From Ancistrus triradiatus (taxonomy: Eukaryota; Chordata; Actinopteri; Siluriformes; Loricariidae): a stretch of DNA of 64,000 nt. Position 1 is the stretch's first letter, and each line of letters starts with the position of its first letter. The position numbers were made by a program, and so were the translations under genes. Below, piece by piece: positions 10,254 through 25,200 of this stretch. The notes beneath the pieces are model-generated. The model worked only from the letters and a program-made list of their open reading frames with translations. It was not told the DNA's origin and searched no databases. The DNA is taken from NCBI GenBank assembly GCA_025084515.1, contig JAJAGP010002217.1:5001-69000 (forward strand), read 5' to 3'.

Positions 10254-13200
10254 CTGGTAAAAAAAAAAGAGACACAAATACAAATGTCATCTCCAGATTA
10301 CTAGGACAGCACTTATTATCTCTTAGAAAAATATCATACTCTGTATTTTAAATACTTTAATATATTCATGGAAAGTAGATATGAAAACATGTTTATAAAT
10401 AATACAGACATTTCCTATGGGAAAATCCCATCTTATTCAGACATACCTTTATGTTTAGTACATTTTTATTTATTAAAATCTTCATCATTTCTGATCATCT
10501 CAGGAGAACATGATGAATATGAAGATGAAGATGAATTGGCACTTTGTCCAGAGGTGGTTCATACCTTGCGCACTGTACTGCTGGTTATGCCCTGCCCCCC
10601 TGTAACCCTGAATTGGATTAGGCAAAGTTGGCTTATAAAAGTAGAATATCTCAGCCTGTAGTCTCACCTCCAGTTGGGCTTGTAGGTATCTGTGGCACTT
10701 GGCTTCTTAAGGACCAGCAGTAGAAACTCATGCATTTCCAGCAGGAAAGAGTCAGCATTGATCTTTGTGAAGAAACCTGTCAGCAGTCTCTTTTCCTCCT
10801 CTCCTAAAGCTTTCTTATACTCCTCACTTATCCCTACAAACGGGTCCTGAAAGTGACAGGAATAAACCTTTAACACAACCTAACTACAGCCTTTAACTTG
10901 GACAGAGTTTACTGTATTATATTATGTTATACGGTATTTTGTGTAAAGTAAAACAACTGATGTGGAATTGTCGAGGAAATGTAGGTACAGTACCCTCTTG
11001 AGACGTAGCATGGTCTCCGATTTGAGGGAGCTTAGGAGCTGCCACAGAGCGATACAGTGTTTCAGACAGCACCTGCTCAGAGCCTGCAGATTAAGCACAA
11101 TTATCATACATATCAGATTGATACTAACATTCACACAAAAATGTGGTGTCCTATTGAATAGCTTTCTGGGATATCAGTAACTGCGAAGTCTTTTTGCACT
11201 GATGTCCAGTGAATGACTCCCAAGCCACATGCATTATTCTGGTCTCAGTCCAAACGACTTCACTGTCTCACACAAACTTCCAAAGTCAGAATAAAATCAT
11301 GAGAGTCTTGCTGGAGTTGCATCACAATCACATCATTTCAATGTCTTTAGTTCATCTTTTTCTAGTCTAAACGTTCTGATAAAATCAACTGTCTTTAATA
11401 TTATCATAAGGTCCAAGACCTGGCTAACACACATTCACTAAAGGTCAGCTCTGGATAACTTTTATGACTAATGTCGACAAAATGAAATTCTTACAATGTA
11501 ATCATATAGCAGGTATATGAAATCTGAATACATTTTGTTTCTTTTTAACAGCATGGTAGGAAATAATCTAAAAGGAATCTAGTTGCAGTCTTGGAATTAG
11601 TTACCATGTAAGATCCCCCGTCTTTGCAAAATTATAATCCACGAATAAAAAAACGTGTGGGTGTCAGATTTTAGTCTTTTAAAAATCTTTTCAGTCTTTT
11701 CCAAGTCTTTTAGTGTATGGTCAGCCTTAATCTGATTCTTCCTAAACTAGCAGCATTGTGCTTTATTTATACAATTTAACATTTTTAATAAGACTCAAGT
11801 GTTCTTATTAATTCCATTTCAAGGCACTTTCAAGGAACACTCTTGGAAGCCCCATGTTGCCCCCATAGTTGATAGAGGTTACTAATCTATTTGTCTATTT
11901 TCCAAATTAGCACATTTACACAAATTATTTCTTAATTTCTACAAATACATTTATAATTCTTACATAATTTACCTGAGAATCAGAAAGCCAAGACTTGCAT
12001 TTTCTGTTCAGGGCCAGCATGACTACATTTACAAAAGCTATATCTGATTTACTGGACCTTAGGGAGTGCAGCAGCCAAACACTAGCCCACCACCACGGTG
12101 ACTCAGAATCGAGTCATGTCAGTGACTTCCGGCCAGGTCGGGTGTCACACAGAGTCATAACTGGCCATGACCTAGGGAGGCACAGGGCACCCCCCAGCAA
12201 CCCTGGCCAGGATAAAGAATGTATAAATTCAATTTACTTTAGCTTTTACCATGAGTTTCTCATCTGATGCTTGAAATCTATCAAATCTAGATGAGAAATT
12301 TAGTATTACATGGTTTCTTATATAAGTATGCACTCACGGATCACTTTATTAATTACAACTCCTTGTTTCTACACTCACTGTCCATTTTATCATTTTCACT
12401 CACCCTATAGAAGCACTGCAGTTCTGCAATTACAGTATTTGCATTCGTGTTGTTATTCTTGCATGTGCATCCGGTGCCAAAATGACCAGTCAGACAGTGT
12501 TGCAGATCTCAGATCTGATTTGAATCAGACTTTAAACCACTATGAATGTGCTTTGAAACCATTTGGGGAAAAAGTCCGATTTCATGTGATTTTAAGCCAT
12601 TCAGACGGCACAAAATCTGTCCAGCTCAAGTCACATTTGAACTCATATCGGATTTGAATTGTCTGCCTGAACATAGCCCAAAATACTGAAGAGATACCAG
12701 AAGTTATATACAGACTATTGCTGAAGCCAAACCAGAACAGTTCAATTCTGACTGCAGTAAGAAGCTCTACAAGGTAAAATTCCGTTTTGCATTACAATGA
12801 TTGGATAAAGGATTATAATAATTTTGTGTTGTCTTTGATTGAGGCCCCCAGGCACCATTTTGCCTGGGGCACCAGAAATGCTATGCCACCCTGCATGATG
12901 TGTATTATAATGAGGCAAATACACCAGATTCAATATCTAAATGGAAGTAGTTAAAATTGTAATGTGGATCTGAAATGGCATTACAAGGATGCAACTGCAA
13001 ACTAAAACACAACTGTTTCTAAACACAAAGAACTATAACACTATTGACATTGTTTTCTATTAAAAAATAATAAGAGTGATAAAAAGAAAATGTGCAGTGC
13101 TTATACAAGGAGTAACGTATCAACTGTTTTTAGTTTTTGGCATATTTCTGGTTTTGTACATGCAACACTGCCGCCTAGTGGATGTACATATCCGTGCGAC

Positions 13201-16200
13201 AATCCCCTGTATGCAAGAAGATTGTATGCGACAATTTTAGAAGACAGTAGCATGACTTAAATAATCTTGACTTAAAAGAAATAATCTTTATATATATAAA
13301 AACTACTGTGCAAAAGTCTTAGGCCACCATTAGAATAAATTTACCATTGTTTTAGCAGTGGTATAACGACCATATATAATTATTTCTCTGTCTCTTTATT
13401 AGAATTCGACCAAAAACAACAGCTTCTACAGGATACAGTGGCAAGTAGTTAGTGTGACCTCCCCTTGAACCTTCTACAGTCCAAGAAGCTTGATCAGCAA
13501 TGGTCTTTTTGGAAGGGTATCAGCCAGGAAACCACTTTTTGGAAAGGGGAACAGGGTGAATAGGCTAAGATATGCTAAAGCTCACAAAGCCTGGAATGAA
13601 GATCAGTGAGTATTATGAGTATTATGGAGTGATAAATTTGAAGTTTGAAATGGAGTCCAAACATCGACAATATGTTATACATGGTCATTGTAACAACAAA
13701 TATATGGTTGGCCTAAGACCTTTTACACAGTACTGTATATCATAATTGTTTAATGACAAAATCATGAAAGCATGACCATCCCAATCTATTATTTCTAACA
13801 CTCGCATTCATCTGGTCTGGGTGGTGGGAGCTACCCCAGTGAACACAGGGCAAAGGAATAAGCATTCCTTGGAGAGGACATCAGTCCATTGCCAGGGGAT
13901 GATCCCACAACCGGCTTATTCTCCCTCTAACACAGCCAATCATGCACGTGTGATGCTCGGCCTGCCCCTAAACCACCACTAGAACCCGGGTTAATGCAGT
14001 GGTGTACACCAAGATATTATTACTACAATGAACTATAGGAAACTGCAAAAAGTTGAATAAACATTGATCAGTTCACTGGATAATGGCAGATGTTATCAAA
14101 AGCACTGCACCCTGTTCATTGTTTATATCTGTCCCTACACACATGTGTAAGCATGACTGACCTTAACTACATGCGGAGCTGTCTGGTCTGTCATCTGTAA
14201 CACTTCCTTCAGGTAATCACCCAGATGCACGTTTGCTTCTCCACCAGTCATGGCGAGGAAGCCCAGGGTCAGCTCCACTGTGGAGAGCGCCTCACACACA
14301 TCACTGTACGACTGGAGCTCCACACCCAGCGTGGACTGGTTCAGTGAGGACAACGACTCCTGCAGCAAATACACAATCAGTCAAGTGACTGGACAGAGTC
14401 TTATCACAAATCCCATGTACAATAATATAAGGAAAAGCAAGGTCACACCCAGAAGATACATTGTTAGACAATCATTATTATCAAACATTGAGACACTTTA
14501 TGGCTTCAGATTTATTTAATCGTTGCTCATCTATGATCACTATTCTCTCTGTCAAAGAATGCTGGTATATGAGATCTACTTTCTCAGAAAAATAATGAAT
14601 TGGATCAAAAGAGGGATGATAACGTGCGAGTGCACCATTATTTTGATTTCTAGCCAATTACTAACCATCTGTGCTGAGGGACTTCATTCTGTAGTCCAAG
14701 AGAAGAAGATGAATGAGAATAAATGGGGTGGGTGGATCTGAGGGATGTTTTGTCTCTATCTCTCTCGGAGGAGTGTTTATTCTCCCCTTTCTGCTTTCTA
14801 CAGAAACCCTCCCAGATAACTACAATACAGAGGTAACAGTGACCTCTAGGGGATCAACTCTGCAACTCCAATAAATACATATTCCTCTCCACTATGAACA
14901 CCATTTACAGCTTGTTACAAATAAGCAGAAGAAAGTCATGCACACAAACAGTCTCTAAAGACATCAACTGAGTAAAACAGTTACTAGTCCAAGCTAGAGC
15001 TAATAAGCAAGCAAGCACATGACTGGTAAGAGTCAACTCTATAGCCCCAACCATGGGGAACTCAAGCTTGCACTCAACTATACAAACTAAGGTCTAGGAT
15101 CTAAAGGCTTTGGCTACACACCAAACATCCTTCCATTAATGTAACACAGAAAAAGATTAATACTGCATTTTTTGCACCACAATGAGGGGTGCTGAAAGAC
15201 CGCACTTACCTGCTGAACCTTGGCCTTCACGTCACGGAAAATGTTCTCATAATTTCTGTCGTGTCTGTTCACTAGCGTCGGGATTCCCTAAATGGTGTAA
15301 ACATAGAAAAATAGGTCAGTAGCTAACAGTGTTATGAGTTTAGCACAAACTGTGTCTCGCAAGCTATGCAGACCCACATTGAGCGTGATGAGTGGCTTGC
15401 CCTGCAGGAAGCGCGTGAGGAGCTGCTGCTGGATCTTGGGCAGGTCGTACTCAGACAGCATCTCATGGCCACGTTCCATGCTGTATTGGCAGTTAGAAAG
15501 CACCAGGGGTAGCACGTCTCGCTCCACTTCGTACCTGATCACGTGGAGCTCTGTCAGATCGGCGGGACTCACTTTGTACCTGTGCGATTAGAAAAACGTT
15601 TGGTAACATTTCTCATCTACATCCAGTAGGTCAGCACTGGTCTGTGGTGGTTTAGTGGTTAATAGGGGTGTAACAATGCAATAAAAACAACAAATGCAAA
15701 AGTGGGAGGTGAGATGATGCATAGTCTGTCTAATTGGACTATAAATCCTTGACTTCTTATCTAATGCAATTCCATTTTCGAACACCAGATAGCGCCGTCA
15801 TACTAAGTCGCATATCCCAGATTCTCCTTAGTTGCAGGGGAACTAAAGTTTCTTTTTGTTTAAATTATTATATAAACCTACATTAAATAATTATATTAAT
15901 TCATTTTTATTCAATAAAAGTACATACTATTTTGAAATGTTATTCTTCAGAAATAAAAAAAAGAATGTTTTCACCCCGGTTATTTAATATATGGTGAAAC
16001 TACAGTAAGATAAGATAATGCCTTTATTGTCACTGAATATTATACAATGAAATTAGGATTACTGCTCCAGAACAGTTACATCTACACAAAACATCTACAC
16101 AAAAACTGAATTAGACAGACAGTCACACAGACAGATTATGTAAGTCAAACACAAAGACTTTTGATTAGTATTCCAGCAACAGAATAAAAAAAATATTCAA

Positions 16201-19200
16201 TGTGGAATGGAATTTTGTTTACAATTTTAAACCTAATGCTTGTAGTCATTTCTTTTAATTGCAAGGAACTAAAGTTTTATTGGTAAATACTTATACAAGA
16301 AAATGTCCATTGTTTACACTTCAGAAGTAAAAAAGAAATATATTTTGTCAAATGTAAAATCAATTATAGTGAGAAAATCAAATCATGAACTCCAGTGTTC
16401 AATCCCACATCTGCTAGGCTCTGTTGTCTCTTTGAGCAAATCCCTTACCCAAAACTGTAATGGACTGTTAGATTGTATCAGTTGTAAGGCACTCTGAAAA
16501 AACGCATCTGCTAAATGTAACAGAAATACGTGAGGCTTTCCACTAGATTTTGTAACATGATTGTGAGGTCGGCTTCTGATGTTAGACAATAAGCCCTGGC
16601 TCACTTTTGGCATTCCAGTGCATTTTCAAGTTGAGGTCAAGGTTCTATGAAAGTCCTCAATCAAAGGTGGCAAACCAATTTCTCTATGGACTTTAAGGAC
16701 AGCAAAGGCAGAAAGCTGATGGACTGAGCTTTTGGAAGTGGACACGTGTCATATTTAGAGTCACTGGGTATCCAGTGCAACCCATTCTACTGCCACTATG
16801 TGTCTCTGGAGAAACCATAAATGTATCCAGAGCCCTGAAATAGCAGAGCTCAGTAATTAGAAGAGGTGTCACAACCATTTGTCTATATAGTGTACTATAG
16901 AGCCACTGCTCATTATTTTTAACTCATCTCTTAGCCCTTGGCCATGTGCCCAAATCCTTTAAATGCACGATAACCAAATCTCTGATTAAAGAACTTAACT
17001 TTGCCTCTACCATGCTGTCTAATTATAGACCAATTTTAACTCAAGTCAGATTTATTTCTATAGCGCTTTTTACAATGGAGCATTGTCTCAAAGCAACTTT
17101 AAAATTTTACATTATCTCCTAATAACTACGTCCAATCCCAAATTGAGCAAGCCTAGGGCAGCAAGGGAAAGGAAAAACTCCCTAAGCGTTATGAGGAAGA
17201 AACCTTCGGAGGAAAAAGACTCAACAAGGGGACCCAACCTCCTTGGGTGGCGTAGATGATAAATGTAAGAATGAAACTAATTTCATGGAGTCGTAGTTCA
17301 AGTAAAATGTAAAATATGCACATCGGCATTAAGTAGTCCGATACAGAGTCACTCTAGGATCTTTAGTCTAAGCAGGAAAGTCACTGGCAGCACTTCATCC
17401 CCAGATCACCGGAGGGAGAGAGTTACTGCCCTCTGGTGGCCCAGATATGGTGTGGCTGGAGCTGAATTTTAATCTCTAAGGTTTTAGAAAAAGCAGTTAC
17501 CATAAGCTGTGTAGTTACCTCTGCTGAAACAGTATTCATGAAACATTTTAGTCAGGATTTAGAACCCTTCACAGTACTGAAACAGCATTAATTCGGGTAC
17601 TTAAAGATCCATGGCGTCAGACTGTGATTGGGTCTCTTGATCTATTAGATTTAAGTGCAGCACTTGACACTACAGATCACATTTTACTGAATATTGATGT
17701 TAGAAAATAAAAAGGTCTGGCACTTTCCTGGTTTAGATCCTAGTTGACTGACCATTGCCAATTTGTTTACTTTTCTTTTACTTAACTCAGATAAGACTGA
17801 GGTAATATGGTTGAACCCAAGGCCGTGAGAGACAGGCCATCTAAATCCATATTAAACCTTTATGACTGTTCCAAAATGCCCAGTCTGTCTGTGAAAACAA
17901 AGGGTGCCAATTATTAACCCCATGTATTATTAACCCTAACCCTGGCACTAATTATGTATTTATCTATGTATTTATGTTTGTGTCTTTACCTAGTTTCCTC
18001 TCCAGTGTACTTGTCTACTGTGTAAATCAACTCATTGTGCAGAGCAATGAGGTAGCTGACGAGAGCGGTGGAACACAGGCCCAGACCCTGTCTCCGTGGC
18101 ATCAGCACCTCCAAATCAGCATCGAAGTCCAGGTCACGCAGGTACTCTGCTGGAAGCTTGATCTCTCCTGACAATCAAAACAAAGTCAGTCCACATTTAT
18201 TTGTTTGTTTGGTTTTCTAATCATACAGTTAATGAATCATATGTAATGGATGTATAATATTCCTGAAAAAGCTGAAATGTTAAGTCAGCATCGTAAGTGG
18301 TGTACAATGGTGCTTGAAATTTTGTGAACCCTTAAGAGATTTCTATATTTCTTTGTATATGTGGCCAAAAACATCATCAGATTTTTACACAAGTCCTACA
18401 AGTAGATAAAGACAACCCAATTAAACAAACGAGACAAAAACATTACACAACGTCATTTATTTACTGATCATGGACAATGCTCCAATATTACTCATCTGTG
18501 AGTCTCAAAGGTATGTGAACTTCTAGGATAAGCAGTTAATTTGAAATTAGTGGTAGGTGTTTCAATCAATGGGACAATCAGACAGGAGTGGGCACCCTGT
18601 TGTACTTAAAGTCTGATCTTCATAGCAAATGTCTGTGGAAGTGTATCAAGGTTGTGAACAAATGTGCTTCCTGAGGACCTCAGAAAATAAGCTTTTGATG
18701 CTCATCAGGCTGGAAAACCAATCCATGTCCAGACAAAGTGTGTAGAAATGGAAGAAATTCAACCAACACAGACAATGAGGTGACAATGGAACCCAGGATA
18801 ACTCTTAAGCAACTAAATGCGTCTCTCACATTGGTTAATGTTATGGTTGACATTGATGTGCCCCATCAGGAGAACACTTGGTGTCTATAGCAGGGTTCTA
18901 GATTATTTTATGGGATTTAATTCTATGTTGACACCTGCAACATGAGAAATTCCCTGTCAATCGTTATAAATAAAGATTCTGATTCAGATCATTTTCCTAT
19001 ATATACAATTTACAGAGTATAATATTTTTGTCTCATTGGTTCTCTATCTACCTTTATGACTTGTATGAAAATCTGATGTTTTAGGTCATATTAATACAGA
19101 AATATAGAAAATTCTAAAGGGTTCACAAACTTTCAAGCACCACTGTATTACTTACCACTGTATGTTTTAGCATTATTCTGTGCAAAGCTGAAGCAGTGCT

Positions 19201-22200
19201 ATTTCATCAAGGCACTTGTACTGACGGTTAGTGGAAAGTTGGAAAACTGTTCACCAGACAGTTTATTCTAATGTGGTCGACAAAAACTAATCTCAACTTA
19301 AGACAGAAAACCAGAGACCACCTTCACTTAACGTATCATGGCTCTGTGGTCACTGCTGCCATAGTGACACTGGTAATTAACTTGTCTATAAAAAGAGAGC
19401 TGCTTTCTGCCAGAGTCAATGTAAAATTGTTTGTATAGCTCTTCTGTAGAAATTTGTCACCCCATGGTTTCTCATAGATCCAGGTCCAAAACCCATTGAG
19501 CAAGTCTAGGGTGACAGAGGCAGAAAAAGAACATCTAAACATCATGAGAAAGAAACGAGGGAACTCTACCATGGGTAACGTACACTGTGCTGATATTATA
19601 CCGTACTGCGGTAAGCGGCAGTGCTCTCTCAATGATAAATAATGCCTATGTCGGGTTTTTTGCACATATTTGAAGGCAATCTTAGCTAACTGTGTTTAAG
19701 CATGGTAAGGAGACAGCTGTTTACATTAAGTCAAAACCTCACAATGAGGTCATAGTGACTGCCAACTTAATATGGTAGAAAGCTGTGCAAAAATGTAAGA
19801 AAATGCTTAGCCAGCTTGCTTTACAATTACAACAGCACATAAAAACAGCATGTTACTGTGCCTATATAAAACCAAATTATTGAAAACAAGCAATAAACAT
19901 TACAAAGGCACCGAAATGAAAATTTCTAGTCGAAACCAAAACGGAACAAAATGAAACGTTTGGCTAAAGACCAAATACCGAACATATTTGATCAATTACT
20001 AAAATCTAACTAGCAAAATACCTGTTGGATAAGTGGCCAGAACCTTTAGTGTAACTATTTTAAATATAACCCATCACCTTTCCGAGAACACGTCTGGCTA
20101 CATGGGCCCCATCTAACATTAAATGTAGTGCGTTTGATTACCTCAGAATAAAAGCTGTTCTTTGAAGATTTCACTACTAGTGCATGGTAACACTCAGAAC
20201 ATGTTATGGTTGGAAACATGCTTTCAAAATGGCCAAACAACTTTATCTGAGGTTGGAAAAGTATACAAAAAGATCTGAGGCTTTAACTAGCTCTGGAAAG
20301 TGAGCAGGGGACTGATAAACCTGTTCAACCCTTATTCTAGTTTTTAATACCTATTAGAACTGTTGCCTGATTTCCTGACACTTCAGTAATGCAAGAGCAA
20401 TGTGTAAAAAACAAGTTCTGATTTTAGATTGTAAGACAAAGAAGTGATATCGAATGGGTATGATGACTTTCTATAGGCAATGTCTGATGAATTTTTAGGG
20501 TTAATTTTTACCATTGGTAGCCAGGGATACTCTAAGTTGGTTCCATGTGGATAAGAAGATCTTGATTTGTTTCTCATATAACGTCTTTAGAGATGCTGGA
20601 GAAAAAAAAATGTAGATCATTAATGATGTTTATAAGATTAATATTAGTTAAAAGTGAACAGTGTTGGGCAGTACCTGCTTTCTGGCTCAGGAACTGTGCT
20701 ATAGAGTAGCTTGGAAGGTCTATGGCATTCTGGAATGTCTTTACCAATTCCTTCTGGAGAGCTAGGATGTCTGGGAGGAACTTCACCAGCCTCAACTCTG
20801 CCTCCTAAACCACATCAACAGCCGTTACAGTCTTTTAAAGATGGGATTCCACAAACAGAGCTAACACTGATACAAATAAATAGTGCAAATAGTAGCTGGC
20901 AAAATGGTCTCAAGTCATTCAGTGTTCCTGTAATTTACTTACCTTCTGTAGGAACTTAAAGAGGACAGGTAATGTGTCCCTGCCCTCATTCTGCTCAAGT
21001 ATGTGACCCAGTCTGAGGAGAGACACACGCTCCCTGCAGCTCCACACTGCTGAGCAATGGATTAGAGAATCCTGAGGCAGCGCGTGCAGGAACAGCTTGG
21101 GCTCCCCAAATGTTAACCTCATTATGGGGTTGGCTGAGACCCTCTCGTCATTCCTGATGAACGCATTTACCTCTGCCAATTCCTTCTCCAGAACCTGCAT
21201 TGGTAACAGAAAATATTAAACCATAGGAGTGTTATGATGTTCTCTGCTCATGATTCGATTCATGATAGAGTTCATGATTCAATTTTCTCACGAGTATTGA
21301 TTTTACATTCAATAATTCGTTTTATATTTCTGAAGTGCAAACAATGCAAAACAATGCCCGTTTCTTGTATACGTTTTTAAACAAACAAACACAAAACTTT
21401 AGTCTCCTGCAATTATAAATAACCAAGTGCTATCTTAAATTGAAAGTGAAAATAGAAATTCAGTCATCATGTCCAGTTTGTCAAACACCTTTTTGCATCA
21501 ATTGTGTGTGAAAAGCTCTATAGAATTGTCTTTAAACTCCCCAAATCCCTTCAGTTTCCATGGCCCCATTACCCCATAATGAGAAGAAAATGCCGTATAT
21601 GATGATTGCGCCCTCTGGTGTTCAAAGAATGCAATGAATTTATTAGATGTGCGTACAGAAAACACGCGTGACATCTCCACGATTACACTCTGACACTTGT
21701 TCATTGTTACACCGCTATTAAACCATAATTGTAATCTTAGGAAAGAAAAAACATTGCCTTCTTCCATCATTCACAACTAATCAGAATGAATCAAAACTAC
21801 AAGCCCAAATCAGAAATAGTTGGAACAGAATGGAAATTGTATTTTATTACACTGCAGACAGTATGAACCCAAGATATTTCAGGTTTTGTCTGGTTGATTT
21901 CATTTGTTAATAAACATCCATTCCTGCATTTCAGGCCTGCACATTCCAAAAAAGTTGGGACCAGACAATTTGGGCTAGTAATGAGGTAAAATCACTAAAT
22001 AATGATGCGATTTCAAAGAGTTAATGTCAACAGGTGATTGTAATCATGAATTGTTACAAAAGCAATATCCACAAAAAGCTGAGTCTTTGAGGAGCAAAGC
22101 TGGGCAGAGTAGGCCAATGGACTTCACTGTGAAAAGGTAACTGCCTTCATCTGTAACCTCACATCTGTAACCTGATTCTGGGATAAGAATCAGGGTGGTC

Positions 22201-25200
22201 AGCACTAGAGCACCGTTTCAGTTGCAATTCAAAATTGCATTACGTCTCCTGGCAAAGTTCAGTATGGTTTCCCAGCACCAAAAGCCCAGATTAGGTTCAT
22301 GTGCATGATTTCCTGTCAGAGAAACTTTGGGTTGCGCGTATGTTTCTGCCTATGTGTTTCCTGGAGTTTCCATCACACCAGAGGCTCCTGAGTCTCAGCG
22401 ATCCTTGGAGTGGGAGTTAAGACAAAAGCACCCTTACACCCTCCTAATGAACGGGGCGCCTTAAAGAACGACAGTAATTAGCAGCAAGGAGTGCATTTGC
22501 ATGTATTTAATAACCTGATCATAATCAGATTTCTGAATATTGAAGTGGTCATGTAAACAGCATACTCTGGTTTCTCGGATCAGATTAAGGCCTAGAAAAC
22601 AGATTAAGAAATCTGCTAAACAGAGCTGGATTTTAGTTCAGCAATCCGTTTCCTTAGCGCATGTATATCCTTGCTCTGATGTCAATCGGTTTTCTCAGTC
22701 TACTCAGTCTCTCAGTCTGCTTCTTCTAAAAAACTTTGCTTCTTTTGGCTTGTTTCCATTTTGGATGCTTGTTTCTCTCACAGGATCTGGCAACCTTGGA
22801 ATGAAACACAACATCAGCGAAACAGCTACCAAACTCTTTTGTGGAGACTCTGAAATGCAGTATATGGTCGAGGACATGAAGAATTGCATTATTTCAGTAA
22901 TAAAATTTATGTCACATCCTTCTGTGAGATTACTGGCTGGTTGCTAAGTAGAAGTCTAATTATTGCCTCATATGAGTCATGTAAACCCAAACTGTTCCCA
23001 TTATCTGACTACCGAAAGTGCATGTAAACTCGATCAGATTACTGATAGAGTGGGGCAAAAAAGTTTTTAGTCAGCCACTGATTGTGCCAGTTCTCCTACT
23101 TAGAAAGATGACAGAGGTCTGTAATTTTCATAATAGGAACAACTTTTTCACAAATACAAAAAGTTCTATTTTGGTTTCATCTGACCACATAATATTCCCC
23201 CAATCCTCTTCTGGATCATCCATATGCTCTCTGGAAAACTTCAGACGGGCCTGGACATGTACTGGCTTAAGCAGGGGGACACGTCTGGCACTGCAGGATC
23301 TGAGTCCTTCTCGGCGTAGTGTGTTACTGATGGTAGCCTTTGTTACTTTGGTCCCAGCTCTCTGCAGGTCATTCATCAGGTCCCTCCGTCTAGTTTGGAT
23401 TTTTGCTCACCGTTCTCATGATCATTTTGACCCCATGCGATGAGATCTTGCGTGGGGCCCAGATCGAGGGCGATTATCAATGGTCCTTGTATGTCTTCCA
23501 TTTTCTTACAATTGCTCCCACAGTTTGATTTATTCACACCACCTGCTTGCCTATTGTAGATTCACTCTTCCCAGCCTGGTGCAGGGGCTACAATTTTCTT
23601 CCTGGTGTCCTTCGACAGCTCTTTGGTCTTGGCCATGGTTGTGTTTGGAGTCTGACGGTTTGAGGCTGTGGACAGGTGTCTTTTATACAGATAACGAGGT
23701 CAAACAGGTGGCATTAATATTGGTAACGAGTGGAGGACAGAAGAGCTTCTTAAAGAAGAAGTTACAGGTCTGTAAGAGCCAGAAATGTTGCTTGTTTGTG
23801 AGTGACCAAATACTTATTTTCCACCATGATTTACAATTAAGTTCTTTAAAAATCCTACAATGTGAGTTCCTAGATTTTTTTTCCTCATTTTGTCTCTCAT
23901 AGTTGAAGTGTCCCTATGATGAAAATTACAGACCTCTTGCATCTTTCTAAGTAGGAGAACTTGCACAACCAGTGGCTGACTAAATACTTTTTTGCCTCAC
24001 TGTAAAATCTGAATATTACGTTGGAAAATCGGAATATTACGTGCATGCAAACAGTCAGTGACTATGAATCTAGGTTTAATATTTCAATGGTGAAATGTAG
24101 CACAAACAGCAATAGGAGGAAAAGACAGGCAGGAAAGATTAGAATCTGATTCGACAATACATATCCAGTCTACCTTCAGTTTCTGTGTGATAATGTCTGT
24201 GTTCATGGTCATCTCCCAGTTATTTCTGGCATCTTTATTTGAGAGCAGATTGTCGTAATGAGCAGGCCCTGTTTAGAAAAACAAAGTATGAATCTGACTT
24301 ATGCAGCTGAACCCTGTTATCTGATTGTACTTTGTTCCAAAACATAGTTAGTTAATAGTTAGATAAGAAGTAACAGCACCCTTATTGCCATTACGACTGT
24401 GCTAAAAGATCGATACAGCAATATATCACAATATATATTTCTCAATATACTACATCAACTTTCAGCTCAAAATATCGATTTTTTTCAAATCTCAAAGCTG
24501 ACAGAGGCACTTACATTGACCGGGCTGCTGAGGCTCCAGAAAACTGGAGACGATCAGGTGAACAGTGCAGACTGTGTCATCAGCACCTTTTCCCAGAGCT
24601 TTGGTCAGCTGTTCAAGATCCTTCGTCAGGTGAGCTAGCAAGAACGCCACAGGATCTGGAGCAGGGTGCTTAATGATTTGCATCATGTTCTAGAAAAAAA
24701 CAATACATAGTATAAAAGACAAAATAATTAACAGTCCTGGTTTATTGTCACATAGTACATTGGAAGAAGATCCATCCGCTCAAACAGGGATGCAATTCAA
24801 TCTCGGAACTCTTCGAATTCGGTTCTCAACGCATTTTGACCAGTAAAATTTGTCTCAGTTCTCATCATTTGCTCGGTACTCAGCACACTTTCTTAAACTT
24901 GTATGAGTAGAGCTGCGCGACTCATTTCAGGTGAAACTCGATTCACGATTCATGATTCAGTACACAGTGATTCAGTCTCCTGATAGCTGTTTCTCAGTGA
25001 AGATCTAAATCTATATAAATCCTGTTTTTCTTTATCTACGATATGGTGTTCTTAGTGCAAATAAGTCTCTTGTATTGACAGCCAACCAAAAAGGGAAACA
25101 GGAACTTAATGCTCCAGAACACAGGCTGCAGGTAGCATTAGTAGTGCCCAGAGTTCACCGAGATTAAGTGTTTCCTTCAATGTACATTATTCCTTATGGG

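Noticed and set aside
22540..22947. A 135-codon plus-strand open frame
   Set aside because: The composition and the repeated catgtaaac motifs point to a non-coding repeat; no domain is seen.
23018..23443. A 141-codon plus-strand open frame
   Set aside because: It is the antisense of the family D transposase N-terminal region.
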